64,000 nucleotides of DNA from Eopsaltria australis (taxonomy: Eukaryota; Chordata; Aves; Passeriformes; Petroicidae): positions 759,001-823,000 of the forward strand of contig JAVTVJ010011652.1 in assembly GCA_034509425.1 (NCBI GenBank). Reading direction: 5' to 3'. Each line of letters opens with the position of its first letter. Position 1 is the stretch's first letter. A program made the translations under genes and the position numbers. Below are positions 47,124-60,860 of the stretch, piece after piece. The notes under the pieces are model-generated. The model searched no databases and was not told the origin of the DNA. It saw nothing but the letters and a program-made list of their open reading frames with translations.

Positions 47124-47756
47124 CTCATGGGACAATGGCAGATATAAAAGATACTAAATCTGTTCTTTTTTTTATTCCACCTTTGAATTGTCTTGGAAAG
47201 AAAAAATGTGGATTTTAGTCTGCCTAAAGGCTAACGGAGTTGTTCAAAGACTGACATACAAGCAAAGAGTGATGCAGTTATAGAGGGGAGATGTCAGCTT
47301 AGCAGAGTTATTATTACAATTAAAATCTTTCAGTGCAATGGTGCTCTTCTGCCAGGAGTGCTTTTTGTGATGTCCTGGACTGTCCTTCCCTCAATAAATC
47401 CCCATACAAAGCTGACATTCTGGCTTGGGGAGAGTTACTGGCATGATGCTGCCCAGCTGGAATAAGCACCCTCTGCAGCCCCAGGTACAAAGTGATGCTT
47501 TCTCTGAAGTATTTTAGCAGGCAATGCTCTCTTGTTAGAGCACTTTGGGAATTACTGAGGGATAAGATCATCATATTCTAAAATATGCAGGATTTCTTCT
47601 TTTTCTCATTGCTAGCCTAGGACTGGTGCTTGGACAGCAAAGTCAGTGTCTGAAAACCTTTAAGTGATTTGTAGCCCTTGCAGTTTGCACAGGAGAGGAT
47701 TTCAGCATGACACTTGTATTATTGTTATCTGTGCTTTATGTCAGCTTTATTTTAGA

Positions 47757-47943
47757 AACACAGAATGGTTTGGGTTGGAAGGGACCTCAAAGATCATCAA
47801 CTTCCAACCCTCCACTAAACCAACCTGGCCTTGAACACCTCCAGGGATGGGGCAGCCACAGCTTCTCTGGGCACCCTGTCCCAGAGCCTCATCACCCTCA
47901 CAGGCAGGAATTTCTTCCTAATACCTAATCTCTCAACTCCCTC
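47757..47943 (-). mobile_element. CR1 LINE 3'-end fragment
   Basis: On the + strand: CACAGAATGGTTTGGGTTGG, then AAGGGACCTCAAAGATCAT, CCAACCTGGCCTTGAACACC, TCCAGGGATGGGGCAGCCAC and GAATTTCTTCCTAATACCTA. This is the reverse complement of the 3' tail of chicken repeat 1, the dominant bird non-LTR retrotransposon. The element is 5'-truncated, as most CR1 copies are, and holds no intact coding sequence. It matches the recalled consensus well, though a segment after the CCAACC block seems deleted. Confidence 0.93.
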
Positions 47944-48161
47944 AGTACTGGATATTAATTATTTAGGCTATTGGAACACTGAACCTCCCTGCTTCCCACA
48001 GGTATAAAATGTGTTTATTTTGATGTGGCCCTGGGGCTTACACTGCCTGTTGCTTCCTGTGAGAAAAGCTGGCAGCATATCTGCTGAAAAACATGAATCT
48101 CTTTTTATCAGACCACTGCTCATGAGCAGCAAAACTCAGGGGGCTCAGTTCTGTGCAAAAC

Positions 48162-48187
48162 TTTTTTTCTTTTTTTTTTTTTTTTTT
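48162..48187. repeat. Oligo-T tract
   Basis: Twenty-six bases, all T apart from one C at 48169. It could be the complement of an A-tail of a minus-strand retroposed copy, but no body is recognisable on the left. Confidence 0.9.
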
Positions 48188-49139
48188 GTCTCCAGATCCT
48201 TACAAAGTATAAAATCATGAAATTCCTAATTATTTTTTTGAAACTTTGGCATTAGTGCACAAATTTGGCATTATACCAGGTCAAAAAAGAGCTTAAAAGG
48301 CTACTAAATCCCAATATTAAGAGTTATTCCCACTTTGCCCCTGTTTTAATGACTATATTAGATCCAGGGGAGTGGACCCTTATCCCACCTGTTTTCAAAG
48401 TAGCAATTAGCTTTGCTGACAAAGACGAAAATTTAGGGCTAAATATAAATCCTGGTCCTTGGGAATGAAATATCTTGGCTTGTCTGATATTGAAGTCGCA
48501 CAAAATACAAAGTGTTTGTAGCCCAGGATTTCTGTGAGTTGGCAATAGCATCAGTCTGCTGCTTTCTGAGTCTTTTTCCTCTTCTGGCACACAGCTAAGC
48601 AGGCAAAGATGTTGATTTGCCAAAGCTTCAGTTGTGAATATAAGCTTTTCCTTCAGCTATTTGATAAAACTTTTACGTGTTGGTGCACCTGTACCTGGTT
48701 TTGGCTTCAAATAAACACAGAGCATGAACTTTGGCAAGTTGTAAAATCAGTTGAAGAATAATAATAAATAAAACGGCATTCAGCCCAAGTGTGTTGCATT
48801 TTCATTACTCATATAATAGCTCATTGGAATTATTTTCCAGAGACAGTGCTGTGTATTTAAGTATGTATCAGAATAACTGCACTTTTAAATCAAGAGTCAA
48901 GTAGCTACTTTGTATGCTGTGCTTATCTTAAACAGGGTTTGATTTAAAACATTTATCTTCCCCGGTATCATCTCCCATGTCAAAGCACATTTAAATCCTG
49001 CTCTGTTCCTAATATCACTGGTGTCTAAAATGGTATCTGAGTACAAAAAAAAGTTGGATGATTGCTCTGTTGTTTGCCCACTTTGTAGTTATTAGCTGCT
49101 CTGTCGTTGTTTTGAGTATCACTGGAGCTGAGAAGGAGA

Positions 49140-49430
49140 AGCCTCAGCAAAGTAAACTTTTAAAAATTAAAGCCAAGGTCAGACTCCGGGGTTAGCAACA
49201 CGAGGAGACAGCAATTTAAGATGGGCCCAATTATGCAAAATCATGTGTTGAGTTACAGCCTCGAGTCCCCACTGGGGCCTGGGAGGTTGCCTGGGTAAAA
49301 ATATCAGAGGAATTTCAGGAGGGCTTCTCTTTTGTTTCTCCCTTTATCTCGACAGAGGACGATGCGATCTGGAATAGGAGCTTTCCTATTGAGGTCAGTA
49401 ACTGCAAAGGAAAACTCTTATCCCAGGAAT
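49140..49430. promoter_or_regulatory. Candidate conserved noncoding element
   Basis: Non-repetitive sequence with retained CpGs (CTCCGGGG, CACGAGG, CTCGAG, CTCGACAGAGGACGATGCG) and an octamer-like TTATGCAAAA at 49231-49240. Texture-based inference. Confidence 0.22.
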
Positions 49431-51103
49431 GTTCAGTAAGTGCATTTCAGTGAGGGCAGCAAAGAGGCCTGGGAGACATTTGGCACCTTGGTGCATTTTC
49501 TTGGTTTGCACAGGCACAACATTGAGACATCTCTGAAATCCAGAAATAAATCAGCTGAGGCCCATCAAGTGACCCCCTAAAGCAGAGCAGATTTTACCAT
49601 TTGTGTTCTTAATATTCAAACCAAGCACCATCCCAGCTAGGTGTTTAGAAGATCTTAAAAGAAGATCTTAACTTTCCCTCATTTTTAATTTATCTTTTCC
49701 TTTCAGTAATTGGAAAGCACAAGCACACAGTGGTGCCAAGTGGTGACTCCCAGAAAGGCTGGGAATGAAGAGATCAGACTCGGTTTGCTTGGATGATTTG
49801 TGTTAGGATAGTTATTATTTTGCCAAAAAAAGTCTATTTTACTACTTTTTTTTTTTTTCTGGGTGAAAGAACATCATGTGCTATGCTTTTAAAGAACTTA
49901 TCCCCAAGCCAAAACACTGTAGAGAGGTCTTGTAGTCTTCCTACTTCAAAAACATCAAAACTTACCACCAGTACATTTTCTCCAGTTCTCCCTGAATCTG
50001 AGGTGTAAGGTTTCATAATTTTGATCATTTGTATTAAAGCATTTTTAATAACAGAAACAGAGAGATTATGTTCAATAAAAGCAGAAACACAGTTCTGTAT
50101 ATGTTTAAACAAGTTTTTGCATTGATAAACAAAACCACTGGGTATTTTTTTCAATCACTCAGACACAAGTACTTACTGAAGAATTTACACAGTGCTCAGG
50201 GCAAGTTGCAGCTGGATCCTCTTAAAAACCTCAATCTTTTCTAACAAATGACTCATAAAACTAGTGTAGCTCTGAAGTTTTTCAGAAAATATATGTAATT
50301 AAAAGGGATTTTTGCCATTTGAACAAATAGCAAGTTATTGTAAATATCTTAAGGATGAGATAAAAACCTGATGTGCTGCTTTTGCAGAGCATTTCTCATT
50401 CAAAAAAGCCAGAAACTGAGTTTCACAACTGACAGATTTGCTACAGGAATTGTTCAAGTGTTTTTGACAGTGATGCTTCCTACCAAGCACAGCTGAGGCA
50501 CCTGGAAGGAGAGTCTTGTGCATGTGAGTAATCAGCTGAGTGCCTGGGAATTTGCTGTCCAGTTAATTCTGCAAGGATTCTACTGCACCAAACACCTTTT
50601 CTTGTGCAAGTGAAGTGTGTTTGTAAAAGTTGCTGAAATTCCTTTGAATCATTGACAAAGGAAGTAAATTCAAACCCTGACTCCTTCTGTCACCCTCTGG
50701 GGTCTTCTCTCATCTTTGGATGTTGTTTAGCCCCCGAGACATCTCCTCTGCCTTCCACAGCTTGCAGGTGGACTCTGGTTTAAGATGTTCCTGCATCAGC
50801 AGCTTTTCCTTCCCCTTCAGGATCTGCCATGTCAAAAGCACCTCCCTCCACTCCTGTGCCTCGTGTGGAGTTGGTCTGTGAGGCTTTAGGGAAATCTGCC
50901 ACTGGGGAAAAAATGACAGAGCCCTAGAGAGGAGAAAAAGTTGAATTTGAGCATCTCTCTTCGTCATGTGCACTGTAGAAGAGGCAGTTTGTGCAATAAG
51001 GCCATCAGCAAGCCTAACCAAGGGAGCTGAATTACTTCTTCATGACCAAATTCCCAGCCAGTTGTAAAAATATCTGGTGACTCACTGGGATGGGATGTCT
51101 GTT

Positions 51104-51190
51104 GTAGAATAATTCAGGCTGGAAGGGACCTCAGACTGGATCATCTAGCCCAGGTTCCCATACCCTCAGGCAACATCACCTTTCCAGGAA
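51104..51190 (-). mobile_element. Old, short CR1-like fragment
   Basis: GAATAATTCAGGCTGGAAGG, then GACCTCAGACTGGATCATCTAG and CCCAGGTTCCC, resemble the terminal part of a CR1 3' tail in reverse complement (AGAATCATAGAATGG..TTGGAAGGGACCT..GATCATCTAGTCCA). It is short and diverged, so this is an older insertion than the copy at 47757. Confidence 0.7.
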
Positions 51191-54100
51191 ATCTGTGCTA
51201 ATTAAATAGTTTCTTCACATGAACGTAACCACCTCTCACATTTTTTTATCTCAAAATGCAGAATTGTACTGGGTAACATCTTTTAAGACGTAAAAACAAA
51301 CAAACCAACAGAAAAAAACACCCTTGCAAGCATTATACTTTTAGAATGACCTATTTATGTTAACAGGACTATGTTTGTCAGGAATGGGAATGGAATTATG
51401 GCATCTTCTAGTCAGATGATAAGAATGAACTCAATAATGAACTCAACTCAACTTTGCAGAACTTCCCAGAGATGTGTAAAAGTAGGTATTGTCCCTATGC
51501 TGAGGTTAAAAGTGGCAACTACTTCCAGAAATCTAAGACCAAGCTTTAATAAAAGCTAATATGGACTCTAAAAACAGGTAATACTGAGTTTTATGTTTTT
51601 ATTCTGATAAAAAATAGTCAAAATTATTACTGTAGCAATAAAGACAACAAGTTTATTAAAAAATAATACAATCCTGTATGATTCTGTTTTCTCCAAGGTT
51701 CATGCTATGAAGGGAAACTTGTAAAAAGGACAAAAGTTTATCTAAGTATACTGTCAAATAAAGCTCTCATTGACAGGAAGGGAGGAAAAAAATTAAAAGT
51801 CACCTAGGGCCTATAAATAGATCTAGTTTTAGAACATAACGTGGAATATTCAATTTATTGATTTACCTACTGACATTAGAGAGATAGAAACTATAATAAT
51901 GTGGAATTTGGGAAATAATTTAAAATGTTGTTAGGTTAGGATTAAATTGGTGTTTGCCCAAGAGTCAGAGGATACAAAGAGAGCTGACAGAACTAAAATT
52001 TGTTTGAGCACACATGAATGAGTGAATTCAGGAGGCAAGTTGGACAATCATATTCTGGTACCCATAAAGCTCTGGATGCAACATAAGATAAGCAATGCAT
52101 TCCTTGGGCTGCCAAAAATCACAGACATACAAAATTAATATGGAAATATTATTATTGAACTCTAATGAACATTGTTGTAAAAGGCTTATTAATAAAGTGT
52201 GAAAGGCATAGTTAAGGTATGATTGGTAATGAGGCTAAGGAGGAAAAAATGGAAAATTCTGCAACAGGAGCAGAAGGGAAATGGTGAGTTCAGCACCGTG
52301 GGAGCACCAAGGCTCCTCCAGCCCAGTCCTCTGGTAAGAATGGAGATGGAGCCTGGAAAGACCAAGCTATGTTGAGTTGATTTCAACCAAAATAATAAAA
52401 AAGTAATTTAACAATACCAATAAACAATCACACCACCTCTAAGGCTGCAATAACTTCCTTATATATAGGGCAGATGTTATCTTGTATTTATTATTTAGGC
52501 TCTTGTATAAAATTGTTTCTATTTGCATTTATTGTGGGCTAGATTATGTTTATATCCTCATTTATGTATAAATTATAATTCCAGTGGATATAAAATCTAG
52601 GAATCAATCTTAATACTACTGAAATAAATTATCCTAGGTAGGCTAGATATATAAGAAAACAATATAAATTCATCTAAATTCAATTATGAAACAAAGGGAA
52701 TATTGTATTTAATTAGAAAATTGAATCAATTTACTTACATTCATCCTTATCTGTCATAATTTTTGAGATGATAAATCTCTCCTTCTTACAGTGTATTGTT
52801 ATACACAGACAGAAAGAAGAAAATAATATCTCTTCCATTTTGCAATTCCTGTTTGATTTCTTTTCTCCGCTGTGGATGAGCTAATTGCTAATTAGAACCA
52901 GTGGAATAAACTGAGGTAAAAGGAAGGCATTTTTATAGAACAGAAAAGAGAGTATTGTCAAAATGTGGATTAGACTTTGACTAACTGATACAGATATTTA
53001 GCCAGGACTTCAAATAACTCAGTACCTTAACTTTCTTCAAAGTTTAGAGAAAACTTGTGTGAATATTTCTTAATTTTAAATTTTAACAATATTGTGAATT
53101 TAGTAAATGTAACTATTTTTGAAAGATTTTTTAAAAATAAAACATCTTAAAATTATTTAACTCATCTCAAATTTATAGAGGGTAAGTGAGAAACAAAGAA
53201 AAGAATAAGAAACTTCAGATACCTAATCCATCTTTTGGGGCCTTCCTTAATCATTAGAGTCCAGTACAAAGTTGGCTCCTTCTGAAATGGACTTTATCTA
53301 ATTTGGGTTTGATTGAATAATTATTTTTTTCCTAAGGAAGACTTAGGGCACTTAGGGTATAGTAATTAAAAAACTGAGGATTTATTTTGATACTGCAAGA
53401 TATCACAAAGGCTTATGCAACCCAGAGTTCAAATTGCAACCGGTCTCGTTCCTTGGAGCTTTTTAAGTCAGGAAGAACTCCTAAGTTTTACACTTCCAGT
53501 TTTTGTGAAGCTTATTCTCCCAAATGGGTCAACGTGAAAGCCACTGTGGTATAAGCTTGTTATATTTGGCTGGGATCTGTAATTGTCAGGAGTCAGTCCA
53601 AAATTCAGGGAAGTCATGGATTTTCATCAAGTCAGTATAAATTAATAGGGACCAGGTCTGTCACACTTCAGCCAACAATGACCTTTCTTTACATGTATGA
53701 GCATTCCCTTTCTGAATTCGATTACCAAGATATCTATTTCTTAAGCTCTACAAAGTACTTTTCTTGGAAAAATACCTTGCCTGTCAATTTTTCAACCAGT
53801 GATTATAAGTAGTCATGGTAAATCCTGCAAACCACACTGAGACTAATCCCGGGAGAGAAAGACCTGTGCCAGTGTCAAGAGCACAGGTACCCAGTTTTTC
53901 CAAAGAAATGCAATTATAGTTAAGTATTTAAATAATACATGAATATTGAAAAAGGTGCAGTAAGTTTAGGGAGTTTCTTTGCATTACATTTCCTGAGAAA
54001 CCATCGGGCTAATTTCCACCCTGAATTTATCATCGCATATAAAATTACCACAGTTAGGAAAATTGCTGTTTGATGTATAAAGGAGTGAATTGTTCTTCTG

Positions 54101-54535
54101 AAAGCAAGATATTATAGGGCTTGGCAGTTGTTATATTAGGGTTTATGAACTGTGAATGTTCTACAATGTTCTCCTGTACCTCATGGTCTTGAACTGTTGA
54201 TACATCTCTGAATGAATCTTGTAAACGACGCTCCCATGGGTGCACTCCAATTTTGGAACCTTTGTTACAGCAGATGGAATAAAGGGTTTGATAATCAAGT
54301 AACATAAATGTGCCCTGTAGCCCGAAAATTACACCACTTCTGTTTCTCTAGATTCACTTAAAAAGGTTTGACTGGTACCACACACTTTGTTTGTGGCTAT
54401 TGAGTTTTCTTACGTTCACTGGCGTATGTGGAAAAGTGTTTTTGCAACACACTGCAGGCTGTTCATTGATGCAAATGAATCTAAGGTGTGTATGGGATGT
54501 TGAAGCTGGTATTTTGATTGCTTTGGCCAAAATAA

Positions 54536-54548
54536 TGTGTGTGTGTGT
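54536..54548. repeat. (TG)n dinucleotide repeat, about 6.5 units
   Basis: TGTGTGTGTGTGT, short and probably of low polymorphism. Confidence 0.85.
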
Positions 54549-57159
54549 TACTACTTTGTGTATAATTGCACAAACACACAAAATAATAATGTAGCTAGAC
54601 TTTCTAATTAAGATGGTTCTGTAGTTTCTTTTAAAAATGAAAGTTACACTGGCATTTTAGAAATGTAATTTTAATTAAGGGAAAGGGGAACATGAGGATA
54701 AAAACCATGTTAGTGATTAGAAGCCTTGGCCAAGCTGTAAGAAATTCAGGTTCTCTGTCCTGTTCTGCACGACTGTGTTGGGATCCAAATCATCTGCTTC
54801 CCTGCAAGAGGCTTTGCCACTGGCTATTGTAGTCCTGGGCACAAGGACACTCCACTTTGTAGCTAAAGCTTTTCCAGCACTGCAGAAAGCACCAAAGAAC
54901 AGGGCTGGTAAAAGCAGGAGGCAGTGTCTCAGTTCCCTAATGCAGTGATGATCATGTTTGATGCCTTCAAGCTGCAAGAGCTGCTGAATATTCAGAGTTA
55001 AAGGCAATGCCTCTTGTGTTTTGGCATAATATTAGAGCTGGGCACTGAGCCCTCAGAGGGTGGTGGTGGTGCTGGGCTAAAAAACATTAAGGATTTTTCA
55101 CTGCTGAAAACACGGGTGAATTTGTGACATGAGGAGTCACACTTCTGTACCCTAGTGCCTACATTTTATTCTTCTCTTGCTTTTTGCACTTGCATCCTTT
55201 GGCAGGTGATGGCTTTGGGGATTTGCCACAAATCATGCAGGAAACTGTAATGAAGAAGGAAAACTGAGCCAAAGCCACCATCTTTCAGGCTAGAGACATA
55301 ATTAGCAAATCATCCTCTGGCCCTGCTGTTCTGTTCTGGATGGTCCCAGTGAAGAGGATCAGGTTTGTTTGTAAGTTATCCTCTCCATGACAGATCTCAG
55401 TGATTCTGCAATGGAGAACTTTAAAAGGCTTAATTAGGGCCCACAGGTGTGCCCAGGCAGCTGTTTATAAATAGGTGTGGTAAGACTCTGCCAGTCCAAA
55501 GGGCACAGAAGCCTTCAGGGACACTGGCAGTTGTCTTGGATTGGTTATAGCCATGGGGACTGGGAGAAGTAAAGTAAAATTCAAATGTTCTCCACAGTCT
55601 GAGTCACCTGCCTCAAGAGCCATGCTCTCCCAGTGTGATACTCATCAGATATTTGTCACACCTTTTTCCTTCCCCTGCAAAATCCCTTTGTTCATCCGTC
55701 ACTCCAAACTGGCTGAGGGGTCTGAGCTTCCACATCCACGCTGAGGCAAAGGCACCAATTCAACTCATGTGGATTTTTAGGTAAGAAGTAAGAAACACTG
55801 AGACAGCTGAGAGCCTGTAAATGTCTCTAAGAAATGAGTCTTTAAAGCTCATCTCCTCCTGCCAGCTGAGAAGGGTGGGGCAAGAGCAAGAGGTGTAATT
55901 TCAGCTCTTAATTTCATAGTACACCCTGTGGAAAAAATCAGATGTGAATAATAAGGCAACACTATTTCTGTTATTTCTCAGCTTCAGAGCATTTGATTTT
56001 ATAAACTTATATTCTTAACATTTATTAATCAAAAATTTGGTATAATTTTTCCATAATGCTGTTTACTGCTGACACTGGGAGAAGTTATGGGATTACTCTA
56101 ATGGAGGTGGGTAAGGTCACACCTTTGGAGAGTCACCTGAGAGTAAGCGACCTTATTAACGAATTTAAGAGTTAATGATGCTGTTCATTGGTGTTCCAAC
56201 AGGCACTGAGGTGTCAGCAAGGTTGGGATTCTCATGATGTATGTTTGGAACAGCCTGTTCTTACAGTTTTAAAAGGCATGAGCTGGCAAGCATGTATTTG
56301 CCTCTGGTGCTTTGTGCTGGAGCAGCCGGGCTCTCCTCAAACCCTTGGTGCTGCTCCTGGGAAACTCTTCCCTGCATGGAGCAAAGGTGCAGCACCCAAT
56401 CGTGCTCTGCTGCATTCCAGGAGTGCTGCCCCAGCCCGAAATAGAAAGCCCTGACAACCAAGGGTGAGAACTTTGTTTTGTAAATCAAAGAAAAGTGTTA
56501 GTTACAAAGCTGGGGAGGCCACAGAAAAGGAGTTATTTAGCAGTAGGTCTGTCCTGGAGCGTAAAAAAATTATCCACGCAGTTCATAGAGTGCAGATTAT
56601 AAATGTGCATGTTTTAGATCAGCTTCTGTTCCTCACATCAAGAAGTTCAGTGCAAGCCCAAGCAATGCTGACAAAAGCAATGTTGCTCTCAAGTGCCTCT
56701 GACTGAAGGGGCCTTAATTTGCCCCCAGTTACCTTTAGCTAAGCATGGATCTAAATGAAATTCTTGGTGCTGACCCTGAATTTGCAAAAATTCAGCTGAG
56801 CTCTGGCTTTAAATGTGTCCCACAGCCTCCATCTCCCCCTCTGCCTGCAGTGGCTGCACCTCTTGAGTTTGCACTTGGAGAACTTCAGAAGACAAAAAGT
56901 TAATATGATACAAATTTCGGGCCACATGCTTGTGCTGTGAAGGCAGGTTAATCAGCCTCTTAACATCCTGTATTTCCCCTGGCAAGTAATGACATTATGC
57001 TTCAATCACATCAACCTTTTTTTAACACTGCCCTCAAGAAAGATTTGGAAAAGATAAACATTTCCCATAACATTTTTTTCCCCCCTGACTTGCATCAGCT
57101 ATATATGATTTATCTTTTAATGTGTTAAGGCCAGCTCAGTACTCCCTGTCCAAGATAAT

Positions 57160-57195
57160 CTCTCATTGACTCCACTGGGATTTTTTCTCAGGGCA
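57160..57195. repeat. Fragment of an ancient sauropsid interspersed repeat
   Basis: CATTGACTCCACTGGGA followed by TTCTCAGGGCAAGAAC resembles the CATTGACTTCAATGGGA..GCTCAGGGC pattern seen widely in reptile and bird old repeats. Too short for a firm call. Confidence 0.25.
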
Positions 57196-60100
57196 AGAAC
57201 ATTAAACAGAACACTGATTTTATTTTATTTTTAATGTGCTTCTGACAAATTTTTTAATTTTGCCTCTCTTTTTTCATTTTCATTTCTGCCTCAGAGATGC
57301 AGTAGAGATAATTTATTGTTATATATTTTCAACACTATTGTTTCAGCCACGCTTTAACACCTGCCATGGATGATAAATATTCCATGCACTGGTATAACAT
57401 GAAATGTGATTCTTTCTCCTATGCTTTGCTTCTAACTTTATTTTTAGATGGAGGTCTTTGTGCAGAGAGACTGAGCTGAGTAATTTTTGGTTGGCAGCAT
57501 TGCTGTTATCATTGATTTCCTCATCATACACATTGCACTTAAATATTCTCTTCAAATCCATCCCTTTTTGCTACAAAGGCACTTTGATAGTGACTTGGTT
57601 TAAGAAATTGAAAGCCTACATAAAGCTTGCCTCAATAATGTGGACTGTGGAAGGTAAAAAGTTATTACACTCCTCTCTTTGTACTGTGGAGACAGCCCTA
57701 AATTTTATCATGTATTTGCTAACTTCAAATTCCACTCTTGAAGAAGCTTGTATTTATGATTACCTTTAATAACAAAAAAAAAGTATATATTAAATCAGTG
57801 CTGCTATTTTGCTATTAAACAGGTTTAGAAAATGAGGCCATGTATTAAGATACTGCAGAGAAATTAGATTTTAATTGGCAATGTTCTTTTTTTATACTAA
57901 TCATGGTAGCTATCATAATTAGAGGCCTTGTTGGAAAATATTTTTTGCTTCTATTTTGTGAATAAGTTTTGATTTTCTTTTTATGTGACATGATCCAGTT
58001 AAAGCAGCTCCCCTAATGATTTTATGAGGCTTTTGAACCTTTTATCCTCCTTATGTGTAACTACTGACATGAAACCAATTTCAGGATCAAGAAACAGTTT
58101 TGCTTAGGATACAAGGAGCACAATGGCCTTGTCCTCTTCAGGTTTTCACCAGGATGATTAAAATTTGCATCTCCCCACTTATAGCAGTTCATGTGTGAGC
58201 TTTGCCATCCAGTGATATTTAATATGAGGAATGGTGTAATTGTTTTTATTTTACTCTGAGTTAAACAGAGTCAGAGAAGTAAATGCTGAAGGTGGCAATA
58301 AATGATGTCATTGAGGCTTTCCCCAGTTTCCTCTGATGTCCCTGAGTGGAAAGAGTTGGGGAAGCAGGATAACACATAGAGAGGTCAAGGCCTCTTTGCC
58401 CTAGTCATGCTGATTAGACTAATTTTTTAGCTTTCAGTGTTGACCAGGTGAGGTAAGGTGATGTCTCATTTGTCCCTGTCTGGTCTTGGTGTCTAAGATC
58501 CATTATGGAGCTGCACACAGGGCTGGAAGGTGTCTCACCACTGTTCTGAAGTCTCTGCACTTTGTTGATGTTTGGCACATGGCATTGTGGCAGTGAAGTC
58601 ACTTGACAAGCCTGTTTCTGAATTAGTTTCAAATCTCAGAGAAGGTTTCAGGGTAGGCATTCTCTCCTGCTTTCATAAACGAAGGTGTCTCAGACAAATA
58701 AACCCTGAATTCTGGTGCCACAGCTGAGTGTGAATCTCCGTCCAGGTGGCCAGGTTGTAAACCCTGCAGTACTGCAAGGCTCCAACATCCAGGCTCTCAC
58801 TTGGGTCCATCTGCTCCATTTGTGTTTTATTTGTATTTTGATTATCCCCACATCCCATTTACATACTAGCAGAAAGGGTTGGCCTGCCTTGGAAATTTTG
58901 GGGCCAGATGCAGCTTCTGAAGAAGAGCCAGGAATAGCAAAGTGGGCCAACCCTTGGGATCCCTGCCCATCTTGCAGGTAGCATTGTCTGCCACACTGTG
59001 AGACCTTGGTAACAGAAATAAGGTAATGTAGCAGAAATAGATTCATATCTACTGGCTTCAAGCTCAAAACAATAATTTTGTGTCTGAGTTGATGGGTTTC
59101 TAGGCCTCCTCAGGCAAGAGTGTGTTTTTCCAGAGTTTGGTACCTTCTTGTGTGAGGCTTATCCACCAATTGGTCACTTTCCTGACCTGCTTAGTATAAA
59201 TTATTCTCCCTTCTTCGTGTCAGCTCTAAGTATACCCAATACCTATGAACACAACCAATGCAAAGTGGCAGAAAGTATAAAAATCATGCTTAAAATTGCT
59301 GCCACCATGTTTACTTCATTCACAGTTGTTCCTGTGAAGGAGGTGGTTTCTAGAAACATTTCTTTTCTGAGCTTTTACTCATTGCAATGCAGACTGAATG
59401 CTTCTGCATAAACAATTAATCTGACTTCTTTGCATCAGGCACCCTTTTGATAAATACTGCTGTTGCAACTTGTTTGCACAAGGTGAAGACCTATCGCTTA
59501 AAAACATTTACTTGCTATATTTACACATAATTCTGCATTCTCTCAAGACCTGTTGGCAGCATTAAGTTATTCCACAATGTCAGCTGTTACAAGGTTGTGA
59601 GTTCCTCGGCTCCTCAGTGTTGCACAGAAACAAAGCACTTGCAGACACTTTGCCATTTGGCTGTAATGTTGCTTTCCATTTAACAAAAAAAGCAATTCTG
59701 GGATGTCATGTGAGCATCAGTATCAGATTTCTGAGCGATTAGGCCCGTGGTACAGGTAGATCTGAAACTGTTCTGCTGCTGGTGTGTATTAAACCTTTAG
59801 TAAGGTCTTTGATGTTCTACCTGAGTGCTTGCAAACTGTTGCCACCTTAGTCTGTCAGCATTTTTGATGTTCCAAAATGTGAAAACGGTGACCACGTGTC
59901 GTTAGCAGCCTGTTGCTGCCCCAGGATAAAAGCCAGAGGTGGCAGAAGCAACGTGAACAGCCACACTGCTGTCCTAGGGACACATTACCTGTGCACAAGG
60001 ATTTGTTCTGCCACCCAGTAAAATAATTAATCAGCAAAATGCCATGGTAATGAGGACTTCAGAGTTGCCTACATGGGTCCATGAAAATGATCCTTTGTAC

Positions 60101-60639
60101 TTGAGGCCAAATTCTGTTCTCCAAAGAAATTCTGTTGGCTTTGGCTGCGTTACTCTTAACAACAGCGCGTGAATACAATCAGAAGCAGATCTGTACAACT
60201 GAGGGAAAGCAGAATACGAATGAATGATTTTTAGAATGATTGTAAGATTAATCTGAGGGAGGGAAAGAAACGTGGAAATTGAGGTTAGTAAGAAGTAACT
60301 TATATAGGGAGGTGTTTGCAACTAAATCATCTGTCACTGAAATGTAAGCAGGCCTGGACGATAGCTGGGGAAAGAAAAAACCCTCTAAATGTTGATAGGA
60401 AAGTAGTTGGAAGCAAAGTGCTTAGTAACAATCAGAAGAGATGACAGATTGTATTATTGCACAACAATAAGTCTTCAAGGTATTAGAGGTATCAATTTAC
60501 AGCCCTTTCTATGCCATCATTACCTGCCACAGTCTGACTCTAATCACAGCAATAGAAACCAGGGGAGCTCCATGGGTGTTTGTGACTTTCTCTGAATATT
60601 TATGAAGGTTATAAATGAAATCAGAATCTTGCTCTCTGT

Positions 60640-60860
60640 TCTTAGCCCATCTGTATAACCATGAAGGCCAAATGAAGCTTTTAGTCATTATACTTAATTG
60701 GATGAATGGCCTTCAAAGCTGTCAATAAGTGGTGTGTTCACAGTAAGGTAATTAATAACGCTATTTCCTTTTGGAAGACATATCATTAGCCATTATTTCT
60801 CGAGATACAACACTGATGTCTTTATTCAAGGAGGTAATTGGAGGTTACCCACCAATTCCC
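60640..60860. promoter_or_regulatory. Candidate conserved noncoding element
   Basis: A run of transcription-factor-like cores without repeats: TTAATTGGATGAATGGCC near 60694, AGCTGTCAATAAGTGG near 60717, GGTAATTAATAACGC near 60747 and ATCATTAGCCATTATTTCTC near 60782. This mix of TAATTG, TGTCA and ATTA is typical of developmental enhancers. Texture-based inference, not tested. Confidence 0.25.

Larger units (their letters stand above)
41726..47756. other. Downstream intergenic DNA, proximal part
   Basis: No gene recognised. Open frames up to 108 codons here look random. Candidate conserved noncoding stretches at 43320-43500, 44160-44560 and 45830-46060 are listed separately. A TTTA-rich tract lies at 47097-47123. 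By synteny, the interval between RAB11FIP2 and EMX2 in vertebrates is a large gene-poor region, which fits this emptiness. Confidence 0.6.
47944..51103. other. Intergenic DNA between two CR1 fragments
   Basis: No gene recognised. Contains an oligo-T tract at 48162-48187 and a candidate conserved stretch at 49140-49430. Open frames such as 48265-48468 and 50710-51021 have no recognisable domain. Confidence 0.55.

Noticed and set aside
35960..53673. 17-bp identical word (TCTGTCACACTTCAGCC) at 35960-35976 and 53657-53673
   Set aside because: Flanks do not match; one shared 17-mer in 64 kb of biased sequence is not far from chance.
58690..59067. 125-codon minus-strand open frame
   Set aside because: No recognisable similarity, no flanking splice or promoter signals; treated as chance.
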